Assembly (NCBI RefSeq): GCF_001642795.1
Contig: NZ_LKEH01000023.1
Location: forward strand, 62,193 to 126,192
Source of the DNA: Pseudomonas viridiflava
Lineage (GTDB): Bacteria > Pseudomonadota > Gammaproteobacteria > Pseudomonadales > Pseudomonadaceae
Length of the DNA: 64,000 bases
Direction of reading: 5' to 3'
Under the pieces are notes generated by a model that worked only from the letters and a program-made list of their open reading frames with translations, was not told the DNA's origin and did not search any database. The stretch's first letter is position 1. Each line of letters begins with the position of its first letter. Position numbers and translations under genes: made by a program. Positions 9,368-19,186 of the stretch are shown here, piece after piece.

Positions 9368-10348
9368 TCATGTGGCTGCCAATAGGCACCCCATCATCTG
9401 CGTCTGCAACATTTCAGCATCCTGAGGTGTCGAGAAGATCAGCTCCAGACGCGAGTCCTGTCGCCATTCGCTGAGTTGCCAGGCCAGCCGTCCACCTTGC
9501 GCAACATTGCCTGAATACCAGCCGCCAACGCTGTGGATAACCATTTTCGCGCGCTGCCAGTTCAGGCTTTCAAGCCAGAGCAGCACGCGCTGAAGATCGA
9601 ATTGCTGCGACGGGTGCCAGCGCCAGCCGATACTCCATCCGCCGCCGCCTTCATGGCTCAGGCAGAGTGGCACGCGGGGATCGGGCCAGACGGCGGGTAA
9701 CTGGCCGATACTGCGAGGTACGTTCAGGTTATCCACAGCACTTTTATCCACAGGCGTGGATGGTCGATAACCGGGCAACCGATCAAGGGGCAGTTCGCCA
9801 AAGCGCGTCCACAACAAAGAATGCCCCACAAGCTGATCAGCCAGCGCCTGACAGGAGGCCTCTTCCAACTGTTCGGATTTGTTCATCACCAGCAAACCCG
9901 CCATGGCCAACGCTTCCTGCTGGGTCGCTGCCAATGGCTGCCCGTCGCGCATCGCCGCCGCATCCAGCACCATCACACTGGGCTGCACATCAAGCACGCC
10001 GAGCCAAGGTGCCTCGCGTAACTGCGCCATGAGTTGCGCAGGATGCCCCAGTCCGGACGGCTCGATCAGCAGGCGATCAGGCCTGGCCTTGCGCAACAGG
10101 CGACCCAGCCCGATCTGGAAAGGCACGCCGTTGACACAGCACAGGCAGCCGCCAGCCACTTCGCCAAGTGCGATACCATCCTCGGCCGTGGTCAACAGTG
10201 CGGCGTCCAGTCCAATCTGCCCGAATTCGTTGATCAACACCGCCCAACGCTCGCTGGAGGGCTTCTGGGCCAGCAACTGTCTGATCAGGCTGGTCTTGCC
10301 GGCACCTAGCGGGCCACCGATGACGTGAGTCGGAATGTTCTGCAGCAT
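9368..10348 (-). CDS. COG0523 family GTPase (CobW/YjiA-like)
   Basis: The 326-residue P-loop GTPase starts at 10348 (MLQNIPTHVIGGPLGAGKTSLIRQLL). It has Walker A GGPLGAGKT, the COG0523 metal-binding GGCLCC (CxCC) motif, a switch/Walker B-like LLIEPSGLGHP, and the guanine-specificity element VMNKSEQL. COG0523 GTPases deliver metals, often zinc, to client proteins under metal limitation. This copy lies beside a second COG0523 gene (11429-12637), a DUF1826 gene and an amidase, a grouping known from the Zur-controlled zinc locus of P. aeruginosa. Three perfect DnaA-box matches (9532, 9729, 9744) fall inside the gene. Its own metal is inferred, not shown. Confidence 0.88.
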   Translation of the reverse strand: MLQNIPTHVIGGPLGAGKTSLIRQLLAQKPSSERWAVLINEFGQIGLDAALLTTAEDGIALGEVAGGCLCCVNGVPFQIGLGRLLRKARPDRLLIEPSGLGHPAQLMAQLREAPWLGVLDVQPSVMVLDAAAMRDGQPLAATQQEALAMAGLLVMNKSEQLEEASCQALADQLVGHSLLWTRFGELPLDRLPGYRPSTPVDKSAVDNLNVPRSIGQLPAVWPDPRVPLCLSHEGGGGWSIGWRWHPSQQFDLQRVLLWLESLNWQRAKMVIHSVGGWYSGNVAQGGRLAWQLSEWRQDSRLELIFSTPQDAEMLQTQMMGCLLAAT

Positions 10349-10409
10349 GACAATGATTTCTACGAGTGCGTTCGTGATTGAAGAGCAAGGAAAGGTAACC
10401 CTGCAAGCC

Positions 10410-10772
10410 ATGAAGCGGTCTGCCGGGCTGGCACTGATGCTGCTGGCACTGTCTTCAGGTGAAACCTGGGCGCAGGCGTGTCTGGTACACAGTCAGGCCG
10501 AGCGGCTTGATGTAAAGGTATGTCAGGAGAATATCAACATCCCGGCAAACCTGTTCCACGACAGCTTCTGCCAGCCGCAACTGGCGGGTCAGAAAACCGA
10601 GGTCGCCTACTCGCAGGAATGCCCGACCGGCGCGTTCGGCGTGTGCCGTCATGCGCAGGTCGCCAACATGCCTTATCGCGAGCATATCCATTATTACGGT
10701 GTGGCCAGTGACGCCTTGTACCTCAAGCCTTTCTGCGAAGGCCAGAGCAAGGGTCAGTGGATCACGCCGTAA
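10410..10772 (+). CDS. Small secreted cysteine-containing protein, unknown function
   Basis: The 120-residue protein starts at the ATG at 10410, which gives a clear signal peptide (MKRSAGLALMLLALSSGETWAQA). The mature part of about 97 residues has six cysteines (ACLVHS, VCQENI, FCQPQL, ECPTG, VCRHAQ, FCEGQ), consistent with a disulfide-bonded periplasmic protein. It diverges from the COG0523 gene and converges with the DUF1826 gene; a gene of similar type sits in the zinc locus of other pseudomonads (recollection). No catalytic motif is recognised. A longer start at 10335 is possible but would bury the signal peptide. Confidence 0.72.
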   Translation: MKRSAGLALMLLALSSGETWAQACLVHSQAERLDVKVCQENINIPANLFHDSFCQPQLAGQKTEVAYSQECPTGAFGVCRHAQVANMPYREHIHYYGVASDALYLKPFCEGQSKGQWITP

Positions 10773-10778
10773 ACAACG

Positions 10779-11428
10779 CTAGGCCAGCCAGTCCAGCGTG
10801 AGGATCAGCCTGCGTTCGTTGCCTTCAAGTGCCGGCGAGCGATGCACCAGACCTGCACCCTCGTTTCCACGCCAGCGCTCGCCCTTGAGCAGCGCCACGT
10901 CTGCAGTATTGATCTGCTGGATGACACTGACATCCAGCGGCTCGGCTTCCGCCCGACCCAGTTGCTTGCGATCAATATCACCTTCCTTGAGCCACTGACT
11001 GCCACATCCGGCATACGTGGTGATCAGACGCACAGGCACGTGGTCGACATGAAAGCGCGGGCACATTGCCTTGTCGAGCACCCGCAACCGCAGCCCCACG
11101 CAGTCGGCACCCAGCAGGCAGGCGTAGGCACTGACCAGCCAAGAGACGTCGGCGATGAAACCGTCATACCCCTGCAGGTCGGCGTAGCCTGACGCCAGTG
11201 TGCGCAGATCCGGCTCCAGATCACCGCCCTTCACGTCCAGGGTCAATGACTCGGACAGCGGCTGTCCCATCGACAAGAGCAATGCGCCGAAGTCTTCGAT
11301 GTGCGCCGGTAACCGACGCTGCCAGACGGCGAGGTTGACGCCGTCTTCCAATACTTCACCCAATACGTCAGGCGTAATCCCGCACGCCTGCCGAATCGTC
11401 GGTTGATACTTCAGAAAATGAGCGTGCA

Positions 11429-11429
<1 letters not shown>
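10779..11429 (-). CDS. DUF1826 domain protein
   Basis: The 216-residue cytoplasmic protein of family DUF1826 has no proven function. It has a possible metal-binding pattern typical of the cupin/2-oxoglutarate oxygenase fold: CPRFHVDHVPVRLITTYAG (HxD) and, about 70 residues later, GAGLVHRSPAL (H, then RRLILTLDW). Its ATG overlaps the stop codon of the upstream COG0523 gene by one base (TGATG), so the two are translationally coupled and should share the Zur-type operator at 12728-12742. DUF1826 genes are recurrent neighbours of zinc-responsive COG0523 genes, which suggests a role in zinc starvation. Confidence 0.82.
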
Positions 11430-12637
<1,208 letters not shown>

Positions 12638-12724
12638 CAGGACTCTCCAACCAGTCTGCAAGGCTTCAGCCTTGTTCGTACTGGCTGCAACTGATCCATC
12701 TGGCAGCCAGCTCTAATCATCTTC

Positions 12725-12745
12725 GAATGTTATAGTATAACAATA
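12725..12745. promoter_or_regulatory. Zur-type operator
   Basis: The core TGTTAT-AGT-ATAACA (12728-12742) is a perfect 6+6 inverted repeat, the known form of gamma-proteobacterial Zur boxes. It lies between the divergent zigA-like (start 12637) and secreted-protein (start 12780) genes. The same core occurs at 55870-55884 in front of a metal ABC importer. Repression by Zur with zinc is inferred. Confidence 0.82.
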
Positions 12746-12779
12746 CAAAATAGCTACACCGCTCATTCAAGGGTTCGTC

Positions 12780-13169
12780 ATGAAACAGCTCTCGGCAGGA
12801 TTGATCGCATTACTGGCTCTGGCCTGCACACAGGCAATGGCTGCCGGTGCACGGCCTGCCGCCGATCTTGCGCTGTGCACGCGCAGCGCTACCGTGCTGG
12901 CGTGCAGTGATGCGCAAGGCAATCACTACAGCGTCACCACAGCCGGGCAGACAACCTGGTTGAGAGGCTATGAAGTGCTGGATAAACGCCGCTGGGTGCA
13001 GACCAATAGTCGCTACGACCAGCTGACGTTCTTTACGGGATTGGCTTCAGATGGCGAGGCCTGGATCGGCACTATCCAGCGCGTGGGCTGGACGACGATC
13101 ACTCGGGTTTCAAGCTCGGACGGTACGCGCAGCAAGATCACCTGCAGCCGCCTGAACGGCTGCAGATAA
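12780..13169 (+). CDS. Small secreted protein, predicted Zur-controlled, unknown function
   Basis: The 129-residue protein has a signal peptide (MKQLSAGLIALLALACTQAMA) and a mature domain of about 108 residues with four cysteines (ALCTRS, VLACSD, ITCSR, NGCR) likely to pair in the periplasm. The rest is a beta-rich sequence (GNHYSVTTAGQTTWLRGYEV). It starts 38 bp after the Zur-type palindrome at 12728-12742, so it should be induced with zigA when zinc is low. I do not recognise the family. The position suggests a periplasmic zinc-limitation function, which is inference from context only. Confidence 0.75.
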   Translation: MKQLSAGLIALLALACTQAMAAGARPAADLALCTRSATVLACSDAQGNHYSVTTAGQTTWLRGYEVLDKRRWVQTNSRYDQLTFFTGLASDGEAWIGTIQRVGWTTITRVSSSDGTRSKITCSRLNGCR

Positions 13170-13175
13170 CGCTGA

Positions 13176-14420
13176 TCAGGCCTGCTGTTCCTTCTTCTGC
13201 GCCTGCACCCAGGCCATATGCGAATCCATGGGTGGGTTGCGCTGGAAGTAGCGTTGCAGACCTTCGAACAACCCGTCGGCGACCGCTTGCTGATGACGCG
13301 CCGTGACCAGACGCTGGCTGTCACGCGTATTGGAGATGAAGCCCGTCTCGACCAGAATCGAAGGCACGTCCGGCGACTTGAGTACTGCAAAACCGGCCTG
13401 TTCCACGCGCTTCTGATGCAGTGTGGTGATGCCTTCCAGACTGCCCAGAATGGTATGACCCAATTGCATGCTGGCGGCGATGGTCGCGTTCATCGACATG
13501 TCGAGAATCACCCCGGCCAGCATCGGGTCCTTGTCTTTCAGGTTGAGCAGCGAGCTTGCGCCCAGCAGGTCCGCGCCATTCTCGCGCTGAGCCATGAAAC
13601 GCGCTGTAGCAGAGGTAGCGCCGCCTTCGGACAACGCAAACACCGACGCACCGGACGCTGTCAGGCGCGGCGCGGCATCGGCATGCACCGAGATGAACAT
13701 GTCGGCGTTGGACTTGTGCGCGAACTCGACACGCTTGCGCAGCGGTACGAAGAAGTCATCGTTACGTACCAGGCGCACGTCGAAGCCTTTCTCGCGTTTG
13801 AGACGCTTGGCCAGCAACTGGGCGATGGACAGCACGACGTCTTTCTCACGTTCACCGCGAGAACCCACCGCGCCCGGATCCTTGCCGCCATGACCCGCAT
13901 CGACCACGACCATGATGTCGCGCCCACCGGTACGTGCCTTGGCGGGCTCCTTCACCGGCACCGGTGGCGGCAGCTCGGCCATTTGCACAGGCGCACGTAC
14001 TGTGGAACTCATGTCCAGCACAAGACGATGGCCCTGATCACCCTGCGGGCCGAGCAGAAAGCTTTTCAACTGCACCGGAGCCGTCAGGTCGAGCACGATG
14101 CGCGTGTCATCGCCCGAGCCGTAATGGCCGGAGCGAATGGACGTGATGACGGTCCTGTCCAGCGCCAGCTGGCTGAAGTCACCGGTCAGGCGCGAGCCGC
14201 TGACGTCGATAATCAGACGATCCGGGGCAGTGAGCGTAAAGGTCTTGTATTGCACAGGTCCGCTGAGATCCAGAACCAAACGCAGCTTGTCGTTGGTCCG
14301 CCACAGGCGTGCGTTACGGATTTGCGTGGCATAAGCACCCAACGGCAAGGTCAGGGCCGCACCGGCCAGGAGCATATTGAGCAGCATTTGGCGTCTGTGC
14401 ATGGGATGTCTCAAGCGCAA
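13176..14420 (-). CDS. N-acetylmuramoyl-L-alanine amidase, Tat-exported (AmiA/AmiC-like)
   Basis: The 414-residue zinc amidase cleaves the amide bond between MurNAc and the stem peptide during cell separation. The N-terminus has a twin-arginine signal (HRRQMLLNMLLAGAALTLPL), as in E. coli AmiA and AmiC. Next comes an AMIN peptidoglycan/septum-targeting domain (about residues 35-145: RNARLWRTNDKLRLVLDLSG, YKTFTLTAPDRLIIDV), a short Pro-rich linker, and the Amidase_3 catalytic domain (VVDAGHGGKDPGAVG with the first Zn His, then FISVHADA and VPSILVETGFISN with the catalytic Glu). Its location beside the zinc genes matches the P. aeruginosa zinc locus. A weak Zur-like sequence lies 40 bp upstream. 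Confidence 0.93.
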   Translation of the reverse strand: MRLRHPMHRRQMLLNMLLAGAALTLPLGAYATQIRNARLWRTNDKLRLVLDLSGPVQYKTFTLTAPDRLIIDVSGSRLTGDFSQLALDRTVITSIRSGHYGSGDDTRIVLDLTAPVQLKSFLLGPQGDQGHRLVLDMSSTVRAPVQMAELPPPVPVKEPAKARTGGRDIMVVVDAGHGGKDPGAVGSRGEREKDVVLSIAQLLAKRLKREKGFDVRLVRNDDFFVPLRKRVEFAHKSNADMFISVHADAAPRLTASGASVFALSEGGATSATARFMAQRENGADLLGASSLLNLKDKDPMLAGVILDMSMNATIAASMQLGHTILGSLEGITTLHQKRVEQAGFAVLKSPDVPSILVETGFISNTRDSQRLVTARHQQAVADGLFEGLQRYFQRNPPMDSHMAWVQAQKKEQQA

Positions 14421-14459
14421 AAACGAGCATCCCGGCTCACGAAGGTTTCATCCATGACA

Positions 14460-14477
14460 TTAGTAACAATATAACAT
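14460..14477. promoter_or_regulatory. Degenerate Zur-like site upstream of amidase (tentative)
   Basis: Read on the minus strand, CATGTTATATTGTTACTA carries an exact TGTTAT half-site, but its second half matches ATAACA at only three of six positions. It is placed where an operator for the amidase gene would be. Recorded because the amidase belongs to the zinc regulon in P. aeruginosa. Confidence 0.25.
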
Positions 14478-14567
14478 GCAGTTACGAATGACATATGAAG
14501 CACTTCATGAAGATTTAGTCATGGAACACTCTCGCTGAACGACAATAAATCGTCCATTTTTCAAGAG

Positions 14568-14583
14568 TGTTCCACGTGGAACG
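14568..14583. other. parS: parS centromere site (ParB binding)
   Basis: TGTTCCACGTGGAACG matches the Pseudomonas parS consensus TGTTCCACGTGGAACA at 15 of 16 bases, with a 14-bp perfect palindrome (14569-14582). It lies in the non-coding gap between the amidase and DUF3617 genes. ParB nucleates on such sites, which cluster near oriC, so it suggests an origin-proximal location. The left part overlaps the right arm of an 11-bp inverted repeat (14522-14532 with 14564-14574). Confidence 0.88.
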
Positions 14584-14600
14584 TAACTCTATGAATTGAC

Positions 14601-15122
14601 TCAGGTACGTGGTGCAACGGTTCCGCATTGCGCGCCCAGCCAGACGGCACGGGTGTCCATGCTGCCGTTCTGTTGCTGACCCGTGGCGTTAAACGTGCCT
14701 ACGACGTTGGTCGTGAACTCGCGATCACTGAGGAATTGCGCCTGTCCTGTGCCCTGAGCTTTGGGGCAGCTGAACTGGAAATTCCAGGTCTTGCCGTTGC
14801 GCGCAGTGATTTTCTGCGTGCAACCCGACTTGGGGTCGGTCAACGGGATGTCGTCTGATTTCACCTGCGCAGGCGTCAGGCAAACACGTACACCTTTGCC
14901 GCCCAGCGTTACGCCCTGCTTTTGCATCATCTGCTCCATCATGGCCTGCTGCTCGGGCGGCAGGTTTTTCAGCTGGCCCAGCATCAGTTGCAGGTCGGGC
15001 AATTGCTGACCGTCCACTTTCATGTTGCTGGAAGTCAGTTCCCACAAGCCAGGTTGCAGCATCTGGGCCTGAGCCAGCGGCGTCGCCAGACAGAAAAACC
15101 ACGCCAACATACGTTTATTCAT
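14601..15122 (-). CDS. DUF3617 domain periplasmic protein
   Basis: The 173-residue protein starts at 15122 (MNKRMLAWFFCLATPLAQAQ, a signal peptide), with AGGAA upstream. The mature protein opens with the DUF3617 signature LQPGLWELTSSNMKVDGQQL, includes a Met/Gln-rich helix (EQQAMMEQMMQKQG), and has three conserved cysteines (RVCLTPAQ, SGCTQKI, QFSCPKA) before a C-terminal beta domain. Function of the family is unknown. It is monocistronic and diverges from cardiolipin synthase. Confidence 0.85.
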   Translation of the reverse strand: MNKRMLAWFFCLATPLAQAQMLQPGLWELTSSNMKVDGQQLPDLQLMLGQLKNLPPEQQAMMEQMMQKQGVTLGGKGVRVCLTPAQVKSDDIPLTDPKSGCTQKITARNGKTWNFQFSCPKAQGTGQAQFLSDREFTTNVVGTFNATGQQQNGSMDTRAVWLGAQCGTVAPRT

Positions 15123-15288
15123 TTGAGTATTCCTGAGCGGCAGTGACAGATACACAAGGCCGGGATAACCGGCCGGAAGATGAGCCTTAGACGACATAAC
15201 CGCTGCCCAGTTGCACCGGGAATAAAATAGCGACATTCCGGTTCAGCTGTGGTCTGTTAGGCAGCAAAGCCGAGGAGCATTGTTCCAC

Positions 15289-16728
15289 ATGGATTATCAC
15301 GACCCGTATTTTTTCGGTTACGTCCTGGGTTTCATTCATTTGTTGGGCACCGGTGCCGCCATCCACGCGCTGCTGACCGTACGCACCTCGCAAGGCGCCA
15401 TCGCCTGGGCGATGCCACTGCTGTTCATCCCCTATTTCACCCTGATTCCGTATCTGGTCTTCGGCCGCAGTTCGTTCGATGCCTATATCAAGGCGCGGCG
15501 TGACGCCAACCAGGAGATGCGTGTCGCCATCGGCAGCCTGAACTGGCGGCCCTGGATCGAGGAAGCCGTTGCGGCGCGTCGTTCGAAAGCCTACACGTCG
15601 CTACGGGCCATGCCCAAACTCGGAAACATGCCGGCGCTGGCCAATAACAAGGTCCGGCTGTTGATCAACGGTGAAGAAACATTCGGCGCGATCTTCGAGG
15701 CTATTCGTGCGGCCCGGCAAACCATACTGGTCCAGTTCTTCATCATCCATGACGATGCGCTTGGCCGACAGCTGCAAACCTTATTGCTGGAGAAGGCCGC
15801 AGAAGGTGTATCGATCTTTGTGCTCTATGACCGGATCGGCAGCCACGCCCTGCCCGCAGCCTACATCGACAAACTGCGCGCTGGCGGTGTGCAGATCAAA
15901 GCGTTCGCCACCCACGGTGGCTGGCTCAACCGTTTCCAGATCAACTTCCGCAACCACCGCAAGATCGTGGTCGTGGACGGGCTGAAAGGCTATATGGGCG
16001 GACACAACGTCGGCGATGAATACATGGGGCTCAAACCGCCGCTCGCGCCCTGGCGAGACACCCACGTGGAAGTCATCGGGCCGGTGGTTGCCTGCCTGCA
16101 GGAATCATTTGCCGAAGACTGGTTCTGGGCCACCCGCGAGCTGCCGCCCTTGAGCTTGCCGGAAACCTTTCCTGAAGACGGTGTGTTGTGCCAACTGCTC
16201 GCCAGCGGCCCGGCGGATGCGCAGGAAACCTGCTCGCTGTTCTTCGTCGAAGCCATCCATGCCGCTGAAGAGCGCGTCTGGATCACCAGCCCGTATTTCA
16301 TCCCGGATGAAGCTGTGTCCGCGGCCCTGCGTCTGGCAGTGCTACGCGGTGTGGATGTCCGCCTGCTGCTGCCCTCGCGCCCAGACCATTACGTGGTCTA
16401 CGCCGCTTCCAGCCTTTATGCGTTCGATGCGGTCCGCGCAGGCGTGCGGGTGTTCCGCTACGGCCCGGGCTTCCTGCACCAGAAAGTCGTGCTGGTGGAC
16501 AATGAAATCACCGCGATCGGCAGCGCCAACCTCGACAACCGTTCATTCAGGCTCAACTTCGAACTGATGCTGCTGACCGTCGACCCTGACTTTTCGAATC
16601 AGGTCGAGGCCATGCTGAATGCCGATTTCGCCCAGGCGCGGGAAATCTCCATCCAGGAAAGCCGCGAGACGCGGAGATTGCACCAGCTAGGCATGCGCGT
16701 GGCTCGGTTGATATCGCCGATTTTGTGA
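15289..16728 (+). CDS. clsA: Cardiolipin synthase A
   Basis: The 479-residue inner-membrane phospholipase D-superfamily enzyme joins two phosphatidylglycerol molecules into cardiolipin and glycerol. Two N-terminal transmembrane helices ([40 protein letters not shown]) precede two PLD domains. Their HKD-type motifs are [19 protein letters not shown] (near residue 215) and [20 protein letters not shown] (near residue 400). The ATG at 15289 is preferred to the TTG at 15280 because GAGGAG is 11 nt away from the ATG but only 2 nt from the TTG. The sequence around the start (TGTTCCACATGGATTA) resembles parS at 13 of 16 bases, probably by chance. Confidence 0.96.
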   Translation: MDYHDPYFFGYVLGFIHLLGTGAAIHALLTVRTSQGAIAWAMPLLFIPYFTLIPYLVFGRSSFDAYIKARRDANQEMRVAIGSLNWRPWIEEAVAARRSKAYTSLRAMPKLGNMPALANNKVRLLINGEETFGAIFEAIRAARQTILVQFFIIHDDALGRQLQTLLLEKAAEGVSIFVLYDRIGSHALPAAYIDKLRAGGVQIKAFATHGGWLNRFQINFRNHRKIVVVDGLKGYMGGHNVGDEYMGLKPPLAPWRDTHVEVIGPVVACLQESFAEDWFWATRELPPLSLPETFPEDGVLCQLLASGPADAQETCSLFFVEAIHAAEERVWITSPYFIPDEAVSAALRLAVLRGVDVRLLLPSRPDHYVVYAASSLYAFDAVRAGVRVFRYGPGFLHQKVVLVDNEITAIGSANLDNRSFRLNFELMLLTVDPDFSNQVEAMLNADFAQAREISIQESRETRRLHQLGMRVARLISPIL

Positions 16729-17014
16729 TGGCCAATGGCAAGGCAACGGTTAATGCGCAGCGCCAGCCTTGGAATTCTTTAAAGGTTACAGATATGAATA
16801 ATCGACAGCCCTTGATGCTCTTCCACTATTAGTGGAATATAGCCGTGCGGCCTGGTCCGTAAAGGGTGGTTTCAGGGATCGTCAGATCGCACCCCGTTGC
16901 TGGTTAACCCAGTTCGCCGAGTGCGAGGAAACAGCGTCCTGCCCCGTCGTTTGCATGCAATCGACGGCTGAGAACCCCTCCTAGAGAGGGGTTCGCCGTT
17001 TCTAGCGCCTGCGC
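16729..17014. other. Intergenic region with two hairpins
   Basis: No gene is seen here. CCGTCGTTTGCATGCAATCG (from 16944) begins a 24-bp near-perfect palindrome ending CGACGG at about 16967. GAACCCCTCCTAGAGAGGGG followed by TTC (16972-16994) forms an 8-bp stem just beyond the 3' end of the unknown ORF on the minus strand and may act as its terminator. Confidence 0.5.
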
Positions 17015-17581
17015 TCACTTCGCTCTCCGGTTCCGGACTTCCTTTGGACACTGTCCTTTAGGTTTCCTTAGAGTATCCAGCGCAACCTTGAATATGCTGA
17101 ACCCCTTCTTTTTAACAGGTATTCCTGGTGATCCTTCGCCAGTGCGTGCAAAAAAAGCGCTGGTCACATGAATCCGCAGTACCCGGTATTCGCGAAAGAT
17201 AGCCATGCATATCTTGAAAGGCTCAACAGCACCACTGGCGTTATTCATCACGTCAAGCGTAAAGAAGCTCTCGCCTTGCGTCAGGTAAATCAAAGCGCCC
17301 GCACCTAGCCCCTCCATTATGTTGCGCAACTGCCTGGATGCTTCGTAGCGCTCAAGGCAAATAAACTGGCTCTCACGGCCATCTGCATACATAAGCGAAA
17401 TATTGTGCCCGGTTCCATTTTTAGTGAAGCAATGCAGGCCATACGTCACTACAAAACGGATCGGCTCACCTTGCTTCTGGAAAACAACTTCATGGCAGTC
17501 GAGGTGACGAAGGTCATAAAAAACTCCGTCGTGCTCAAACGACTCCCACTGCTGGATAGAGTCAACGTGAAATGCTGGCAA
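17015..17581 (-). CDS. Hypothetical protein, no recognised family
   Basis: The 188-residue ORF uses a TTG start at 17581, supported by AAGGAA 6 nt upstream. The sequence reads as a real soluble protein: a mixed alpha/beta N-terminal half (FHVDSIQQWESFEHDGVFYD, LHCFTKNGTGHNISLMYADG), a hydrophobic middle (MEGLGAGALIYLTQGESFFT) and a strongly basic C-terminus (KKKGFSIFKVALDTLRKPKG ending RNRRAK). Base composition is more AT-rich than its neighbours, suggesting acquisition by transfer. No catalytic motif, signal peptide or transmembrane helix is evident. It sits alone between clsA and the cyclopropane synthase gene. Confidence 0.65.
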   Translation of the reverse strand: MPAFHVDSIQQWESFEHDGVFYDLRHLDCHEVVFQKQGEPIRFVVTYGLHCFTKNGTGHNISLMYADGRESQFICLERYEASRQLRNIMEGLGAGALIYLTQGESFFTLDVMNNASGAVEPFKICMAIFREYRVLRIHVTSAFFARTGEGSPGIPVKKKGFSIFKVALDTLRKPKGQCPKEVRNRRAK

Positions 17582-17706
17582 GCCCGTTCCTTGAGCAAGG
17601 GGTAAATCAGGATTTTACCCGAAACAAAGGCTCGCCCAAGATGAACAGCGAAACCAAATGTAGCGAATAATCTGACCGGGCATGAGCCGCAACGCCGGAA
17701 GCCCAC

Positions 17707-18894
17707 TCACCGATAAACATCCTCCCGCGTCAACGGCAACCCCGTCCCCCCGTCAGCAAAAGGCTTCACCGCCAGAATTTGATGCAGATTGATCCAGCCT
17801 CGCGCAAACGCATAAGAGCAGCCTGCAAGGTAAAGCCGCCAGATACGCAAGGTGTGTTCGGGCACCATCGCGGCCGCTTCGCTCAAGTGTGTTTCAAGGC
17901 GGGCGCTCCAGTGCTCCAGCGTTTTGGCATAGTGCGGCCGCAGGCTTTCGACATCGACGACTTCCAGTCCGGCCTCGCTGATGTGGGCGCTGATCATCGC
18001 CATGTGCGGCAGTTCGCCGTTGGGGAATACGTAGCGGTCTATGAACTCGCCCGCCCCACGCCCGACGGGTCGTCCATCGGTGTGCCTGGCAGTGATGCCG
18101 TGGTTCATCACCAGACCGCCCTCCTTCACCGCGCCAAACAGGCGCTGGGTATAGAGCGGCAGGTTGGCGTGGCCAACGTGTTCGAACATGCCGACACTGA
18201 CCACTTTGTCGAAGCGGCCGTCCTGCGGCAGGTCACGATAATCGAGCAGTTGAAGCTCGACCTGATCGTCCAGCCCCTCGGCCGCCACCCGTTCGCGGGC
18301 GAGCGCCAGTTGCTCGCGGCTGAGGGTGATGCCAAAGACTTTCGCGCCATATTCACGGGCAGCGAAGCGCGCCAGACCGCCCCAGCCGCAGCCGACGTCC
18401 AGCAGGTAATCGCCGGGCTTTAGGCGCAGCTTGCGGCACAGGTGGTGAAACTTATCCTGCTGAGCCTGTTCCAGCGATTCGTTACCGGTTTTGAAGTAGG
18501 CACAGGAGTAGACCATCTCCTTGTCGAGCCACAACTGGTAGAACTCGTTGGACAGGTCGTAGTGGTAGGAAATCGAGGCAGCGTCGGTATCTTTGTCGTG
18601 GCGGGTGCGCACTGGCGTGTCGGACTCGTCTTCCTCCTCCACCAGCGCGTGGGTCAGCTCGTCGCAGACCCTGACCACTTCAGTGATGGAGCCCTCGAGT
18701 TCCAGCCGCCCTTCCACGAACGCGCTGCCAAGCAGGTCGAGGCTGGGGTGGGTGAAATCGGAGACGAGTCGCGGGTCCTTCACGACAATCGTGACGCTGG
18801 GATCAGGCCCCAGATCCATCTGATGACCGTCCCAGAGTTTGAGACGCAGCGGCAGATGAAGGTTTTGCAAGACCGACGGAAGTTGCGTAAGCAT
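17707..18894 (-). CDS. cfa: Cyclopropane-fatty-acyl-phospholipid synthase
   Basis: The 395-residue SAM-dependent enzyme adds a methylene bridge to cis-unsaturated acyl chains of membrane phospholipids, typically on entry into stationary phase. An N-terminal lipid-binding SCP-like domain (about 1-100) is followed by an acidic linker (EEEDESDTPVRTRHDKDTD) and the methyltransferase domain. Its key motifs are ISYHYDLSNEFYQLWLD, MVYSCAYF, LDVGCGWGGLARFAAREYGA, VSVGMFEHVGHANLPLY and RRLYLAGCSYAF-like WRLYLAGCSYAFARGW. The motifs and length match Cfa. It is monocistronic; the 292-bp upstream gap holds no other gene. Confidence 0.93.
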   Translation of the reverse strand: MLTQLPSVLQNLHLPLRLKLWDGHQMDLGPDPSVTIVVKDPRLVSDFTHPSLDLLGSAFVEGRLELEGSITEVVRVCDELTHALVEEEDESDTPVRTRHDKDTDAASISYHYDLSNEFYQLWLDKEMVYSCAYFKTGNESLEQAQQDKFHHLCRKLRLKPGDYLLDVGCGWGGLARFAAREYGAKVFGITLSREQLALARERVAAEGLDDQVELQLLDYRDLPQDGRFDKVVSVGMFEHVGHANLPLYTQRLFGAVKEGGLVMNHGITARHTDGRPVGRGAGEFIDRYVFPNGELPHMAMISAHISEAGLEVVDVESLRPHYAKTLEHWSARLETHLSEAAAMVPEHTLRIWRLYLAGCSYAFARGWINLHQILAVKPFADGGTGLPLTREDVYR

Positions 18895-19186
18895 GATGAA
18901 TCACCCCCTTATCCAGAAACTCGAATAGAGCATCCAAGACAAACCCTCCAAAAAGGGCCGATAGGCTATTGGCGATGGCAAAACTGCTTTGAATCAACTT
19001 CGGGGGAACAGCCTTGTGCCCACTGACTCGAGCCAGACGACAGCCTGAATTTGGACCGCACTCTGTTGAATGACTCTTAATCTGTAACAGAGTTCTTCAA
19101 AGCTCAAGCCATTTCTTATACTTAAAAAAGATGTAATGGCTCAGGCTTTTCAGGCGAAACGGCAGTGCTCGCGATCTGCAGGCTGC

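Noticed and set aside
13218-14474. 418-codon open frame antisense to the amidase
   Set aside because: The amidase on the minus strand has complete AMIN and Amidase_3 domains; this frame has no domain.
15281-15296. Second parS site at the clsA start
   Set aside because: Only 13 of 16 bases match, with the palindrome broken in the right half; it overlaps the start codon.
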